Notes: a model not told the origin generated them from the sequence alone. DNA of 64,000 bases from an uncultured Lachnospiraceae bacterium (GCA_949840805.1 CATKXR010000012.1:25203-89202), one strand, 5' to 3'; shown: positions 52,790 to 62,111, counted from the stretch's first letter. Numbers and translations: made by a program.

Positions 52790-55015
52790 ATGCCGTATGA
52801 CCAGAAATGGCAGAAGCTGCAGCAGGAAAATAATAATAAATTAGATAGGATTCTGGGCTTTTTTAAGACAGAGGGGAAAAAGCGGGGCAATTCCACCCTT
52901 TTTAAGAACATGGAAAGCGCTGTCAGTCAATTCAATGACCGGATGGGTGATCCGATAACCGAGGCGTCCGCCATCGAGCTTGCAACTGCAGGGGAAGAGC
53001 TGGAGAAGGCGTGCGACGCTTATTTGAAAGCAAAAAAGGGCGCCTGGACCAGCAGTGGAAAGAAAAGGCTGGAAATGGCCGCAAGTATGAAGCAATTTGT
53101 CCAGGAGCAGAATCTGGGCCAGATCCGGGATATACGGTCGGTTAATTATACATATGGCGGCTTTGGAGGAGGAAAAAAACAATGGAAATCCCAGATGCCC
53201 TTTCGGCTGATGAGAGCGGTCCTTCCAGGTAAAGCAAAGGAAGGACAGGGAGGTCTGAAGGAAAGGCAGAAGGTAAGCTTTACTGACATCGCAGAAATAC
53301 AAAGAGACGGGTTTTTTACAGAAACCAGTTCGGCACAGGCCCAGGAATATGCCAGGAAAAATATTGCGGCCAGCCGAATAGCCGAATATGTGCATGCAGG
53401 CAGACTCTTTGTCCATTGGGAAAAGATGGAAGCACAATCCGGAGACAGGGAGCTTGCAGGCTGTTTTATAGAGGAGGCAGATGGAATCGATGTCAGATCG
53501 GGAGACGCATCTGCCAGGCAGAGGCTTGACGAGGCAGGGAAGTTTCCTCCCACAGAGGATTTTCTGAAGGATATGGCGGACTTAAAGGTAATCGACTATC
53601 TTTGTAACCAAACCAGACGGCGCCCGGAAGACATGGCTTACAAGATTGCAGAGGACGGAATAGACAAGGGCAGGATTATAGGTGTCCAGAGACTGGATAT
53701 GGGCTCTGCCTTTGAGGAGGCAAAGGGGAGTCCTTTAGCGCAGGCGGAGCTTAAGGATATGGTCTTTATTTCCGGGCAACTGGCAAAGGATATCCTGCGC
53801 CTGGACGAAAAAAAGATGCAGTATCTTTTGAAAGATTTGATTCCGGAAAGCCAGCTTCAGACTGCCATAACGAGGATGAACAGCCTTCAGGAGCATATTA
53901 AAAAGAATATGATACAGTTGGAGGAAGGAAAAGGAAGCCTGGATCAGTATGACCCGGTAAAGTATTCTCAGGATCTTACAGAACCGGGGCTTAGTGAAAA
54001 AGATAAACAGGGTATACGAGGATTAAGGAGCCTGCTTATCGAATCTGGCAAAATGGCAGAGATAGCATCCAGGACAGCAGAAAAGAAAGATAAGATTGCC
54101 GTAAGCATGGACGAGGTTATGAAAGAGGAAATCAAGAAAGAGGGATGTGTGGCCGGAGGAAAGAAAAAGAATGCCCGTGAGACAGTAAAAGGGGAAGCCT
54201 CCAGAGAAAAGAAGGCTTCCGGAAAGAAGGCAGCGGGGAAGTTGATGTCCATGGCAGTCCTGGCGGGCCTGTCTTTTGCCTTTGCCATGGTGTGTCCTGC
54301 AGGCGCCCGGCAGGTTTTCGGGGCGTCCGCAGGATGGCAGCAGCAGGAGGACGGATGGTATTATTACAATCCTGGCGGCAGTGTGAAAACCGGGTGGATT
54401 ATGGATAAGGGAAAGAGCTATTATCTGGATGAGACCGGGAGATGCGCCATGGATACCATGACACCGGACGGATATTACGTGGACGGAAGCGGGGCTTATT
54501 GGCAGAGGAAGGCTTTTATCCTTGACGCGGAAGTACTGGCGCCGGAGCGTTTCCTGGAGCCGCAGGCCTCCATAGAGGACGGGTACTCCTGGTATGGCCA
54601 GGGGGCTTTAGCCATTGTTAAGGGAACCATGGAAAATGCTTTTGGGGGCCAGAGAGTTTTGCAGATTCAGGAAGATTCCATTATATATCTGGATAAAAAA
54701 ACAAAGGAACCTGTCATAAGCCTTTTCCGGAACCGGGAGGCAGGAGAGTACCGGCTGGATCTGGCTGTGGAGCTGGATCCGGAAAGCGATGACCGCTCCA
54801 AGGCCGCTACCTATAATTACCAGGTGTTTCTGGCTATGCTGTATCAGTTTGACTCGGCGCCGGAAGTACTGGCTCAGTCGATTATCTCTGCCTGGAGCGG
54901 AAGCAATAGCTGGGGGATTGGCCGGCAGGGATGGACGGCAGTGGCGGACTGCCAGGTGAGCTACATGGCAGGATCCGGATACGGAAGCTTCCGTATCCGT
55001 CAGGCAGTGAGATAA
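52790..55015 (+). CDS. Degenerate kinase-like protein fused to membrane anchor and cell-wall-binding repeats
   Basis: A 741-residue protein. Residues about 1-400 are paralogous to the kinase-like protein at 45495: compare ELEKACDAYLKAKKGA, NIAASRIAEY, DLKVIDYLCNQ and SLDQYDP. The catalytic residues are lost: the DRHxxN site reads NQTRRRPEDM (273-282) and IDND reads QRLD (300-303), so it should be a pseudokinase. A Lys-rich linker leads to a TM segment (about 484-505), then choline-binding-type repeats (GWQQQEDGWYYYNPGG, GWIMDKGKSYYLDETG, GYYVDGSGAYW; about 515-571) and a C-terminal domain of about 165 residues. The likely topology is pseudokinase inside, wall-binding part outside. AAGGAGGA precedes ATG. 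Confidence 0.68.
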   Translation: MPYDQKWQKLQQENNNKLDRILGFFKTEGKKRGNSTLFKNMESAVSQFNDRMGDPITEASAIELATAGEELEKACDAYLKAKKGAWTSSGKKRLEMAASMKQFVQEQNLGQIRDIRSVNYTYGGFGGGKKQWKSQMPFRLMRAVLPGKAKEGQGGLKERQKVSFTDIAEIQRDGFFTETSSAQAQEYARKNIAASRIAEYVHAGRLFVHWEKMEAQSGDRELAGCFIEEADGIDVRSGDASARQRLDEAGKFPPTEDFLKDMADLKVIDYLCNQTRRRPEDMAYKIAEDGIDKGRIIGVQRLDMGSAFEEAKGSPLAQAELKDMVFISGQLAKDILRLDEKKMQYLLKDLIPESQLQTAITRMNSLQEHIKKNMIQLEEGKGSLDQYDPVKYSQDLTEPGLSEKDKQGIRGLRSLLIESGKMAEIASRTAEKKDKIAVSMDEVMKEEIKKEGCVAGGKKKNARETVKGEASREKKASGKKAAGKLMSMAVLAGLSFAFAMVCPAGARQVFGASAGWQQQEDGWYYYNPGGSVKTGWIMDKGKSYYLDETGRCAMDTMTPDGYYVDGSGAYWQRKAFILDAEVLAPERFLEPQASIEDGYSWYGQGALAIVKGTMENAFGGQRVLQIQEDSIIYLDKKTKEPVISLFRNREAGEYRLDLAVELDPESDDRSKAATYNYQVFLAMLYQFDSAPEVLAQSIISAWSGSNSWGIGRQGWTAVADCQVSYMAGSGYGSFRIRQAVR

Positions 55016-55072
55016 GGAAGAAATCAGGCATATTATATAATTCGGAATTTTTAAACAGTGAAGGGGAGAACT

Positions 55073-55375
55073 ATGACGATTACAAAACAAAAAAACGATA
55101 CGGCTTTGACCATGATCCTTGAAGGCCGCCTGGATACGACTACTGCCCCCAAATTGGAAAAGGAGGTGAAGGAGGGGCTTGACGGCATCACAAGCCTGAT
55201 TCTTGACCTGAAATTACTGGCATATCTTTCTTCGGCAGGGCTGCGGGTGATCCTGGGGGCACAGAAGAAAATGAACAAGCAGGGAACCATGGTGATACGC
55301 CATGCAAATGAAACCATCATGGGAGTGTTTGACGCCACGGGATTCAGCGATATATTGACGATTGAGCAGGAATAG
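55073..55375 (+). CDS. STAS-domain anti-sigma factor antagonist (second copy)
   Basis: A 100-residue STAS domain with the phosphorylation segment YLSSAGLRVI (Ser53/Ser54). It follows the pseudokinase gene by 57 bases and precedes the PP2C phosphatase gene by 66. With the STAS protein at 28760 it offers two alternative partners for the single RsbW-like kinase of the cluster. Start ATG 55073 follows GGGGAG; GTG 55058 is less likely. Confidence 0.88.
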   Translation: MTITKQKNDTALTMILEGRLDTTTAPKLEKEVKEGLDGITSLILDLKLLAYLSSAGLRVILGAQKKMNKQGTMVIRHANETIMGVFDATGFSDILTIEQE

Positions 55376-55441
55376 AGGGGATGCCTGAGGCTGCGGAATG
55401 TAAGCGCCATGTGGGAAACAACCCATTGGGGAGGTAGAGAG

Positions 55442-56632
55442 ATGAAGCAGGATTGGAGTCAGTGGAAGCTGATACAGGATTTTTTCCAGATCGGAGGAGA
55501 CGGAAGTATACCGGAGGGAACGCGCCTTCTGATGGAAGCCATGGATATGGCTGTTTTTGAAGACGGCCAGGATATTGTGGTGGTAGACGCGCCGGCGGAT
55601 GACGGCATGTATATTATTCTGGAAGGAAGAGCCAGGGTCCTGAACCGGCAGGAGAATCTGATCAATGAACTGGCAGAGGGGGATATGGTGGGAGAACTGG
55701 CTCTCATAAAAGATGTAGTCCGGGGCGCTACGGTGCGGGCGTCCGGGCAGGTCCGGTGCGCCCATATTTCCAGGGTGCTTTTTGAGGAGATTGCAGGGAA
55801 AAACCGGAAAGTATATGGGGCTTTGCTGGATCTTTTATATACAAAGACTACCAATATGGTACGGGAGCGGGAGCGGATCCAGTCGGAGCTTGCCATCGCT
55901 TCAAGGATCCAGACCGGTTTTATGCCAAAATCCTTTGAAGAGTTTAAACGGCTTCCCTGTATGTCAGTCACCGGGCGGATGGTTCCGGCCAAGGAAGTAG
56001 GCGGAGATTTTTTTGACGTGTTCTTTATTGATGAGAACCGATTGGGGTTTTTGGTGGCAGATGTGTCGGGAAAGGGCGTGGGGGCGGCGCTTTTTATGAC
56101 CATGGCAAAAATCCATATCCGTAATTACATGATGCTGGATATGCCTGTAGAAGAGATGGCGCGGCGGGTAAATGAACAGCTTAACAACGATAATGAAGAG
56201 GAGCTGTTCGTGACAGCTTTTATCTGTGTCCTGGATACCAGGGACAACAGGCTGGATTTCGTTAATGCAGGCCATAATAAGCCTTTTATCAGCAGGCAGG
56301 GCGGCGATTTTGAAATGTTGCCCTGCAAAGTGAATTTTGTGCTGGGAGCTATGGAGCCTATGCCGTATCATAAGCAGAGCATTTTATTAGAGCCGGGGGA
56401 CTCTATCTATCTGTATACGGACGGAGTTTCAGAGGCTATGAACCCGGAGGAGGAACTGTTTGGCGATGAACGGATCGGCATGGCATTGAACAGCAGTCCC
56501 GGGAAAGAGGACCCGGAAGATTTAGTGGATCATATGTACCGGCAGATCGAGGCGTTTGCTAAAGGCGCCGAGCAGTCGGATGATATTACCATGCTGTATG
56601 TGTCAAGGATTGCAAACGCTCAGGCAACCTGA
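55442..56632 (+). CDS. SpoIIE/RsbU-type PP2C phosphatase with cyclic-nucleotide-binding domain
   Basis: A 396-residue cytoplasmic protein. The N-terminal cNMP-binding domain (about 25-125) has an intact phosphate-binding cassette, GELALIKDVVRGATVRA, with Glu85 and Arg94 in the expected places. A short helical linker (about 130-160) leads to a SpoIIE-type phosphatase with metal-binding GGDFFD (187-192), DVSGKG (207-212), and a C-terminal QSDDIT. It would dephosphorylate STAS-P in response to cAMP or a related ligand. The start at 55442 follows GGGAGGTAGAG; the frame is open 11 codons further. Confidence 0.9.
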   Translation: MKQDWSQWKLIQDFFQIGGDGSIPEGTRLLMEAMDMAVFEDGQDIVVVDAPADDGMYIILEGRARVLNRQENLINELAEGDMVGELALIKDVVRGATVRASGQVRCAHISRVLFEEIAGKNRKVYGALLDLLYTKTTNMVRERERIQSELAIASRIQTGFMPKSFEEFKRLPCMSVTGRMVPAKEVGGDFFDVFFIDENRLGFLVADVSGKGVGAALFMTMAKIHIRNYMMLDMPVEEMARRVNEQLNNDNEEELFVTAFICVLDTRDNRLDFVNAGHNKPFISRQGGDFEMLPCKVNFVLGAMEPMPYHKQSILLEPGDSIYLYTDGVSEAMNPEEELFGDERIGMALNSSPGKEDPEDLVDHMYRQIEAFAKGAEQSDDITMLYVSRIANAQAT

Positions 56633-56653
56633 ATGGTTCCTGGGAGATTATAG

Positions 56654-56670
56654 TTATACTCACGAGCATA
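56654..56670. promoter_or_regulatory. Recurring near-palindrome TTATACTCACGAGCATA, second copy
   Basis: Identical to the site at 50287 except for G to A at the centre. It lies in the 93-base gap between the phosphatase and MBL-fold genes. A short hairpin TGTTATT-gtaag-AATAACA (56685-56703) follows. Confidence 0.4.
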
Positions 56671-56725
56671 AACGGTTTCGAAATTGTTATTGTAAGAATA
56701 ACAGTGCAGGAAGGTGAAAATAAGG

Positions 56726-57571
56726 ATGAAAGTAGTGTTTTGGGGAATTCGTGGTTCTGGGGCCGCAGTGGGGAAAGAGTATGAAGAGTATGGGGGAAAT
56801 ACGAGCTGTGTGTCGGCAGAGTGGGGGAATCACCTGATTATCTTTGATGCAGGAACCGGAATCAGTAAGCTGGGGGAGAGTCTTGTCCGGCGGGGATTTA
56901 CAGGGGAGATCCATCTGTTTTTAAGCCATTTCCATCTGGACCATATCTGCGGTCTTCCTTTGTTCGGCCCGGCTTTTTCTTCGAAAGTGAGGATCCATAT
57001 TTATGGAAATACAACGGATCCCGGTGGGTTGAAAGGGTGTGTAAGCCGGGTGCTTTCACCGCCCTACTGGCCGGTGGCGCCGGATTGTTATGGAGCGCGG
57101 ATGGTCTGGCACGACTTGAAGCCGGGAAAGCAAGGGCAGGCGGAAGTCATGGAAGATAAGGACAGCACAGCGGCCTGGATGGTGAAGGCTTTGCCATCGG
57201 CCCATCCCAACGGAGGATTGATATACCGGCTGGAGGCGGCAGGACGGTCTGTAGTGTATGGGCTGGATTGTGAATTGCCGGAGGAGTTTTGGGAGATTTA
57301 CAGGGATTTTGCCTGCGGGGCAGATCTTTTGATCTTTGACGCGGCTTACTCTGAGGAAGAGTATCCGAAGGTAAAGGGATTCGGCCATGCTACCTGGCAG
57401 CAGGGTGTCGCTATGGCAAGGCATACAGGAGCGGTCCGGACGGTGTTTGCCCATCATCGCAGGGAAAGGACGGATAAGGAACTGGAAGCGCTGAACCAAA
57501 TCGTGCTTGGGCAGGAGCCGAAGATGTGTTTTGGGAAGGAAGGCATGGAGATTTTATTGCAGGAGGCGTGA
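56726..57571 (+). CDS. MBL-fold metallohydrolase, possible cyclic-nucleotide phosphodiesterase
   Basis: A 281-residue metallo-beta-lactamase-fold enzyme. GIRGSGAAV and YGGNTSCV at the start, FDAGTGI and the zinc motif SHFHLDH (H68, H70, D72, H73) place it in the MBL branch that contains PhnP-like and class II cyclic-nucleotide phosphodiesterases. With an adenylate cyclase and a cNMP-binding phosphatase in the same cluster, cAMP hydrolysis is a reasonable guess, but the substrate is not evident from sequence. Start ATG 56726 was preferred to GTG 56714, which sits next to its ribosome site. Confidence 0.8.
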   Translation: MKVVFWGIRGSGAAVGKEYEEYGGNTSCVSAEWGNHLIIFDAGTGISKLGESLVRRGFTGEIHLFLSHFHLDHICGLPLFGPAFSSKVRIHIYGNTTDPGGLKGCVSRVLSPPYWPVAPDCYGARMVWHDLKPGKQGQAEVMEDKDSTAAWMVKALPSAHPNGGLIYRLEAAGRSVVYGLDCELPEEFWEIYRDFACGADLLIFDAAYSEEEYPKVKGFGHATWQQGVAMARHTGAVRTVFAHHRRERTDKELEALNQIVLGQEPKMCFGKEGMEILLQEA

Positions 57572-57572
57572 A

Positions 57573-59174
57573 GTGAATCAGAGACGTTTTGTGAAAAAAC
57601 TGGTGATAGGTATGATGGCGCTGGTTTTTTTGGGAGCGAATGCAAAGGCTATGGCAGAAGAGGCGGCTGAGAGCAGGAAGCTGTCCGTTTTGTCGGTGAA
57701 AGGGGAAAATGGTTCGATCATAAAGGGAGGAACCAGGGAGATCCGTGCAGCGGCAGGGATGCGTCTGGGGCAGGGGTCTAAGGTCAAGACCGGGGCGGCT
57801 TCACAGATTTATCTGGAAGCGGACAATGACAAGGTAATGAAGCTGGACAGTTCCAGTGTGGCGGAAGTTACAGGGGCTTCGTCCAAAAAGCTGAAAATCA
57901 CGTTAAAAAGCGGTTCTCTCTTTTTTAATGTGGATCGGAAGCTGGCTGAAGATGAGGAGCTGACCTTTGATGCGGCGCAGACCTCTATGAGTATTCGGGG
58001 AACCGGAGGGCAGCTTTCCTTCCAGGAAGGGAATCTGGTATTTTCCCTGGCAGAAGGCTCTGTGGACTGGCAGATCGGCAATGAAACGGTCCATGTGGAG
58101 GCCGGCGAGCAGGTGGTGCTGCGTCAGGTGAAAGATGGGGAGGAACTGGAACAGAACGGAATGAATTCCATCTATGAGCTGCTTATAAAAAAGGAACTGG
58201 AGTGGCGGGAACTGGACGCATTTGGCCTGGAGACCATGATGGAGCTGGTGCGGGACGGGCGGCTGGATGCCACTGCTATCGGGTATGACCAGGAGGCAGA
58301 CAGGCAGGAGGCCCAGGAGCTTTTGAAGAAAAAGCAGGAAGAAAAAAGACTGGAGGAAGAAAAGAAGCAGGAACAGGCTGAGGAGCAGAAGAAAAAGAAG
58401 GAGAACAACATAGGAAACCAGTCCTGGAGGCAGGACGGGCGGCCGCCGGCAGAGAAGAGCGACGGGGCAGGAGGCTCTCGTATTGGAGTGCCGGTGAGGG
58501 AGACGGAGGCAGAGACTACGGAAGAGGAGACTACGGAGGCGGTATCAACGACCACCGAGCCGGAGTCGACAGAAAGCGGCTCGACAGATAATACAAGTGA
58601 TCCGTCAACAGGGGGGGATTCTTCATCCTCACCGTCGACAGATACAACGTCATATAATTCAACAAATGCCAAAACTGCCGCGTCAAATACAACAGTTTCT
58701 TCCGCAAACAGAGATACTTCCTCCACAAACGGAAAGACTGCTTCATTGACAAACGACAATGCTTTATCGGTTGGAAATACTCAACCAAAACAGAATAGCC
58801 AGCCAAAACAAGACAGCCAGCCGGAAGAAAATAACCAGCAAAGCGAAGATAAGCGATCGGAAAAAGATAATTCGTCAGGCGATGACGGCCGGTCAGGTGA
58901 AGACAGTCAGCCGGCAAACGATAACCAGTCCGGCAATAATAGTCCATCCGGCAGCGATAGCCAGTCGGGCAAAGACAGCCAATCCGGCAGCAATAGTCAG
59001 TCAGGCAAAGACAGCCAGTCGGGCAAAGACAGCCAGCCGGAAAAAGACAGCGGATCAAATAATAACAGCCAATCAAACAATGGGAATTCTTCAGGCGGAG
59101 ATAACCTGAACGACGAGAAAGCCTCGTCTTCTCATACAAAATCCCAGCAAAACGCTTTGATTCCTACGCCGTAA
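57573..59174 (+). CDS. Secreted FecR-domain protein with Ser/Thr-rich tail
   Basis: A 533-residue protein. A signal peptide (about 1-27) precedes a FecR-like domain (about 35-190; GSKVKTGAASQIYLE, then SGSLFFNV, TSMSIRGTGG, EGSVDWQ, VEAGEQ), a coiled Lys/Glu-rich segment (about 245-280) and a Ser/Thr/Glu-rich, then Ser/Asp/Gln/Gly-rich tail (about 300-533). There is no sorting motif or TM at the end. FecR domains here probably act as ligand or peptidoglycan-binding parts, not in iron regulation. The tail is a good candidate for O-glycosylation by the neighbouring PMT enzyme. GTG start with AGGAGG at 6 bases. Confidence 0.75.
   Translation: MNQRRFVKKLVIGMMALVFLGANAKAMAEEAAESRKLSVLSVKGENGSIIKGGTREIRAAAGMRLGQGSKVKTGAASQIYLEADNDKVMKLDSSSVAEVTGASSKKLKITLKSGSLFFNVDRKLAEDEELTFDAAQTSMSIRGTGGQLSFQEGNLVFSLAEGSVDWQIGNETVHVEAGEQVVLRQVKDGEELEQNGMNSIYELLIKKELEWRELDAFGLETMMELVRDGRLDATAIGYDQEADRQEAQELLKKKQEEKRLEEEKKQEQAEEQKKKKENNIGNQSWRQDGRPPAEKSDGAGGSRIGVPVRETEAETTEEETTEAVSTTTEPESTESGSTDNTSDPSTGGDSSSSPSTDTTSYNSTNAKTAASNTTVSSANRDTSSTNGKTASLTNDNALSVGNTQPKQNSQPKQDSQPEENNQQSEDKRSEKDNSSGDDGRSGEDSQPANDNQSGNNSPSGSDSQSGKDSQSGSNSQSGKDSQSGKDSQPEKDSGSNNNSQSNNGNSSGGDNLNDEKASSSHTKSQQNALIPTP
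58788..59060 (+). repeat. Degenerate 18-bp coding repeats (DSQSGK type)
   Basis: Tandem units encoding six residues such as DSQSGK and NSQSGS in the tail of the FecR-domain protein. Several neighbouring units are almost identical in DNA. Confidence 0.75.
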
Positions 59175-59208
59175 ATAAGGAACCGCATGGAGGGAGGGGG
59201 ACAGCCTG

Positions 59209-60897
59209 ATGGAATCCTGTCATCATAAAATGACGGCAGATACAGGGAACAAATTTTACAGATACCTGCCTGGTGTCGTGCTGGCTGCCATAATATTTCT
59301 CTATTCAGTCATAGCCTTGCGTGACCTGGGGTATTCTTACGCCCCATCCACCTCCTGGCAGGCGCAGGGAAAAGGAAGCCGGATTGAGCTGGATTTCGGA
59401 AAAGATATTTTTATCGGCGGTTTCCGGTATTATCTCGGCAATTATGAACATCGTGAATTTTCTTTGGAGATTGGAAGCGGTGAGCCAGTTCAATGGGAAT
59501 CCCTGGGAACGGTACGTTTTGACCGGGTGTATCAGTGGAGCAGTACGAGTGTGAACCGCAGCGGGCGTTATCTGCGCCTGACATCGGAAAAACAGTTTTC
59601 CGAATTGAAGGAGCTGATTGTGTATGACCGCAGCGGTGAGAATCTCATTCCGGAAAACGCTGCCTCTTACCAGGAGCTTTTTGACGAAGCTTATATGTAT
59701 CCGGGCTACATCACTTTCCGGTCGGGAACGATTTTTGACGAATTGTTTTTCGGAAGGACTGCTTATGAGTATCTTCATGGACTGCAGTCTTATGAAGATA
59801 CTCATCCTCCCTTAGGGAAAATTCTTATATCCATCGGAATTGCTGTCTTTGGCATGAATCCCTGGGGGTGGCGGGTCATGGGAACTTTATCCGGAATCTT
59901 GATGCTTCCTCTGGCATGGGCGTTTGCCAGGCGTGTTTTAAAAAGTTCCTGGATGGCCTGCAGCGTCGCGGCGCTTCTTGCATTTGATTTTATGCATTTT
60001 ACCCAGACCAGGCTGGCTGGAGTAGACGGATTTCTTGTATTGTTTATCTGGACATCATATTACTTTGTTTTTCGGTACTGGGAGGAGATTCGGGACGGGG
60101 AGGGAAGAGGATGGCGGTTCCTTCCGCCGGCAGGGTTTTTTCTGGGAATGGCTGTCAGTTGTAAATGGTCCGGATTTTACGCCGGGGCCGGGATGGCGCT
60201 TATTTTATTCGCAATTTTTATTGCAGGATTGAGAAAAGGGACTTTGTCCGGAAAATATTTGAGACAGACCTTTTGGGTGTGTGCAGGATCTTTTTTTATC
60301 ATACCTGCAGCAGTCTATGTGGTCAGTTATTTTCCATATATTCCGCCAGGCGGGAAAAACGGGCTGTGGCAGGATATGTGGATGAACCAAAAAAATATGC
60401 TTGCTTACCATGTCAATGTTTCTTCTTCTCATCAATATGCTTCCCCATGGTATCAATGGCCTTTGATGATTCATCCTTTTCCTTTTTTCAGGAATTACAG
60501 GGGGGATATGGCGGAGGCTGTTTTTGCCATAGGAAATCCTGTTGTGTGGTGGAGTGGGGCGGCGTCTTTTTTCCTATGCCTGTATAAGGTCATGGATAAA
60601 AGAGACAAGATGGCAGCTTTTTTGTGTACCATATATCTGGCTCCGCTGCTGCCATGGATTTTTGTACATCGCAGTTCCTTTTTATACCACTACTTTCCCT
60701 GTGTTTTCCCTTCGATTCTTTGCACGGCGTATTGCTGCAAAGCCGGAAAGAAAGGAAAATTCTGTATGGGAGGACTGGTGCTGGGCGCCGGGGCGGCATT
60801 TTTGATGTTTTATCCGATTCTGGCAGGGCAGATGGTAAAGATCCATTATATAGAGACATGGCTCAACTGGCTGCCCGGATGGGGGCTGGCAGACTGA
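59209..60897 (+). CDS. Protein O-mannosyltransferase-like (PMT/GT39) membrane protein
   Basis: A 562-residue polytopic membrane protein. After one N-terminal TM helix (about 20-40) it has an extracellular beta-rich insert (about 48-145) resembling a discoidin-type carbohydrate-binding module, then FDEAYMYPGYI with the acidic residues of the first PMT loop, the THPPLGK motif, and about nine further TM helices. PMT enzymes transfer mannose or a related sugar from polyprenyl phosphate to Ser/Thr of secreted proteins. The upstream FecR-type protein with its Ser/Thr tail is an obvious candidate substrate. GGAGGGGG precedes ATG. Confidence 0.82.
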   Translation: MESCHHKMTADTGNKFYRYLPGVVLAAIIFLYSVIALRDLGYSYAPSTSWQAQGKGSRIELDFGKDIFIGGFRYYLGNYEHREFSLEIGSGEPVQWESLGTVRFDRVYQWSSTSVNRSGRYLRLTSEKQFSELKELIVYDRSGENLIPENAASYQELFDEAYMYPGYITFRSGTIFDELFFGRTAYEYLHGLQSYEDTHPPLGKILISIGIAVFGMNPWGWRVMGTLSGILMLPLAWAFARRVLKSSWMACSVAALLAFDFMHFTQTRLAGVDGFLVLFIWTSYYFVFRYWEEIRDGEGRGWRFLPPAGFFLGMAVSCKWSGFYAGAGMALILFAIFIAGLRKGTLSGKYLRQTFWVCAGSFFIIPAAVYVVSYFPYIPPGGKNGLWQDMWMNQKNMLAYHVNVSSSHQYASPWYQWPLMIHPFPFFRNYRGDMAEAVFAIGNPVVWWSGAASFFLCLYKVMDKRDKMAAFLCTIYLAPLLPWIFVHRSSFLYHYFPCVFPSILCTAYCCKAGKKGKFCMGGLVLGAGAAFLMFYPILAGQMVKIHYIETWLNWLPGWGLAD

Positions 60898-60941
60898 AAA
60901 TGTATCAGCATTTAAGGAATGAAGGGAGAGAGTAAAGAAGG

Positions 60942-62111
60942 ATGAAGAAAAAGGGATGGATTCTGACGGCGGTTATTTTGCTGGCAGGGGGGATCGTGTC
61001 AGAGGGGTATGCCGCGCCGGATCCGGAAAATAAGCTTATTACTTTGGCCGGGGTGCCGGGAGACGGCAACAGAGATGGTTCCGGCCAGGAGGCCAGATTT
61101 GCCGGTCCTATGGGGATTGCCATGAATGGGAACGCCGTGTTGATTGCCGATACGGATAATAATCAGATCCGCAGTTATCATGGAGACCGGGTGACTACCT
61201 ATGCAGGGACAGAATCCGGCCTGGATGAATATGGCCACGACTGGGGGGGATATCAGGATAATTATTCCGACAGGTCGATTTTTAATAAGCCGTCCGACTG
61301 TGCTGTGCTGACAGACGGCAGGATTGCCGTGGCTGACCGGGAAAACCACAGCATACGGATTCTGGAAAAGAACCGGGTCTATACTCTGGGGGGAAGCGGG
61401 GAGGCAGGTTATCAGGAACGGGGCGCCATGCGGGCCAATGTCAAGGGAAATGACGGGGGGAAAACCTCCATGTTTAACAGCCCCTCCGGGGTAGCGGCAG
61501 GACCGGATAACTTGATTTATGTAGCAGATACGGGAAATCACTGTATACGGGGAATCCGGCAGGATGGATCGTCTTTTTTGGTGGCCGGGACACCGGGAGA
61601 GGGAGGATATCAGGACGGGGATGTATTTTCCGCCCGGTTTACGGAACCTTTTTCCGTGGCGGCAGGGCCGGACGGAGCCCTCTATGTGGCGGACATGGGA
61701 AACCAGAGGATCCGGAAGATTTATGACGGCCAGGTGACAACGCTGGCAGGGACGGGAACGGCACGGGACGAAGATACGGGATATGTGGAACCGGCAGAAG
61801 ACAGGGAAGGACAGACCGGCTTCTGCTATCCTTTGGGGATCTGCGTGGCAGGAGATACGGTAATCGTTGCAGACACCGGAAATCATCGGATCTGTGCCAT
61901 AGCTCCCTGGGGGGAGACGGAGGTCATAGCCGGCAATGGAGAGGCGGGATTTCAGGACGATGCAGCCCGGGATGCCAGGCTTCACAGCCCGGGAGATGTG
62001 GCATGGTCAGAGGGAATGCTCTATATTATGGACACGGGAAGCAGCGCTTTGCGGGTGATGAGATTTGACCCGGAGGAATGGCTGAAGGGACGGAAAGGGC
62101 AGATGGAATGA
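60942..62111 (+). CDS. Secreted NHL-repeat beta-propeller protein
   Basis: A 389-residue secreted protein with a signal peptide (about 1-25). About six NHL repeats follow, each with a (V/I)AD(T/M)GN.(R/C)IR core (for example VADTGNHCIRGI, VADMGNQRIRKI, VADTGNHRICAI). It is probably a six-bladed propeller for protein or ligand binding outside the membrane. No enzyme site is apparent. Its stop overlaps the start of the cyclase gene (ATGA), which suggests that the propeller works with the extracellular CHASE2 sensor of that cyclase. Confidence 0.85.
   Translation: MKKKGWILTAVILLAGGIVSEGYAAPDPENKLITLAGVPGDGNRDGSGQEARFAGPMGIAMNGNAVLIADTDNNQIRSYHGDRVTTYAGTESGLDEYGHDWGGYQDNYSDRSIFNKPSDCAVLTDGRIAVADRENHSIRILEKNRVYTLGGSGEAGYQERGAMRANVKGNDGGKTSMFNSPSGVAAGPDNLIYVADTGNHCIRGIRQDGSSFLVAGTPGEGGYQDGDVFSARFTEPFSVAAGPDGALYVADMGNQRIRKIYDGQVTTLAGTGTARDEDTGYVEPAEDREGQTGFCYPLGICVAGDTVIVADTGNHRICAIAPWGETEVIAGNGEAGFQDDAARDARLHSPGDVAWSEGMLYIMDTGSSALRVMRFDPEEWLKGRKGQME

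Noticed and set aside
58172..58759. Minus-strand Ser/Val-rich frame of 195 codons
   Set aside because: It is antisense to the Ser/Thr/Glu-rich region of the FecR protein and reflects its codon pattern.
57573..59174. FecR iron-signalling system
   Set aside because: There is no FecI sigma factor or TonB receptor, and the FecR domain lies behind a signal peptide in a Gram-positive; the iron role does not apply.
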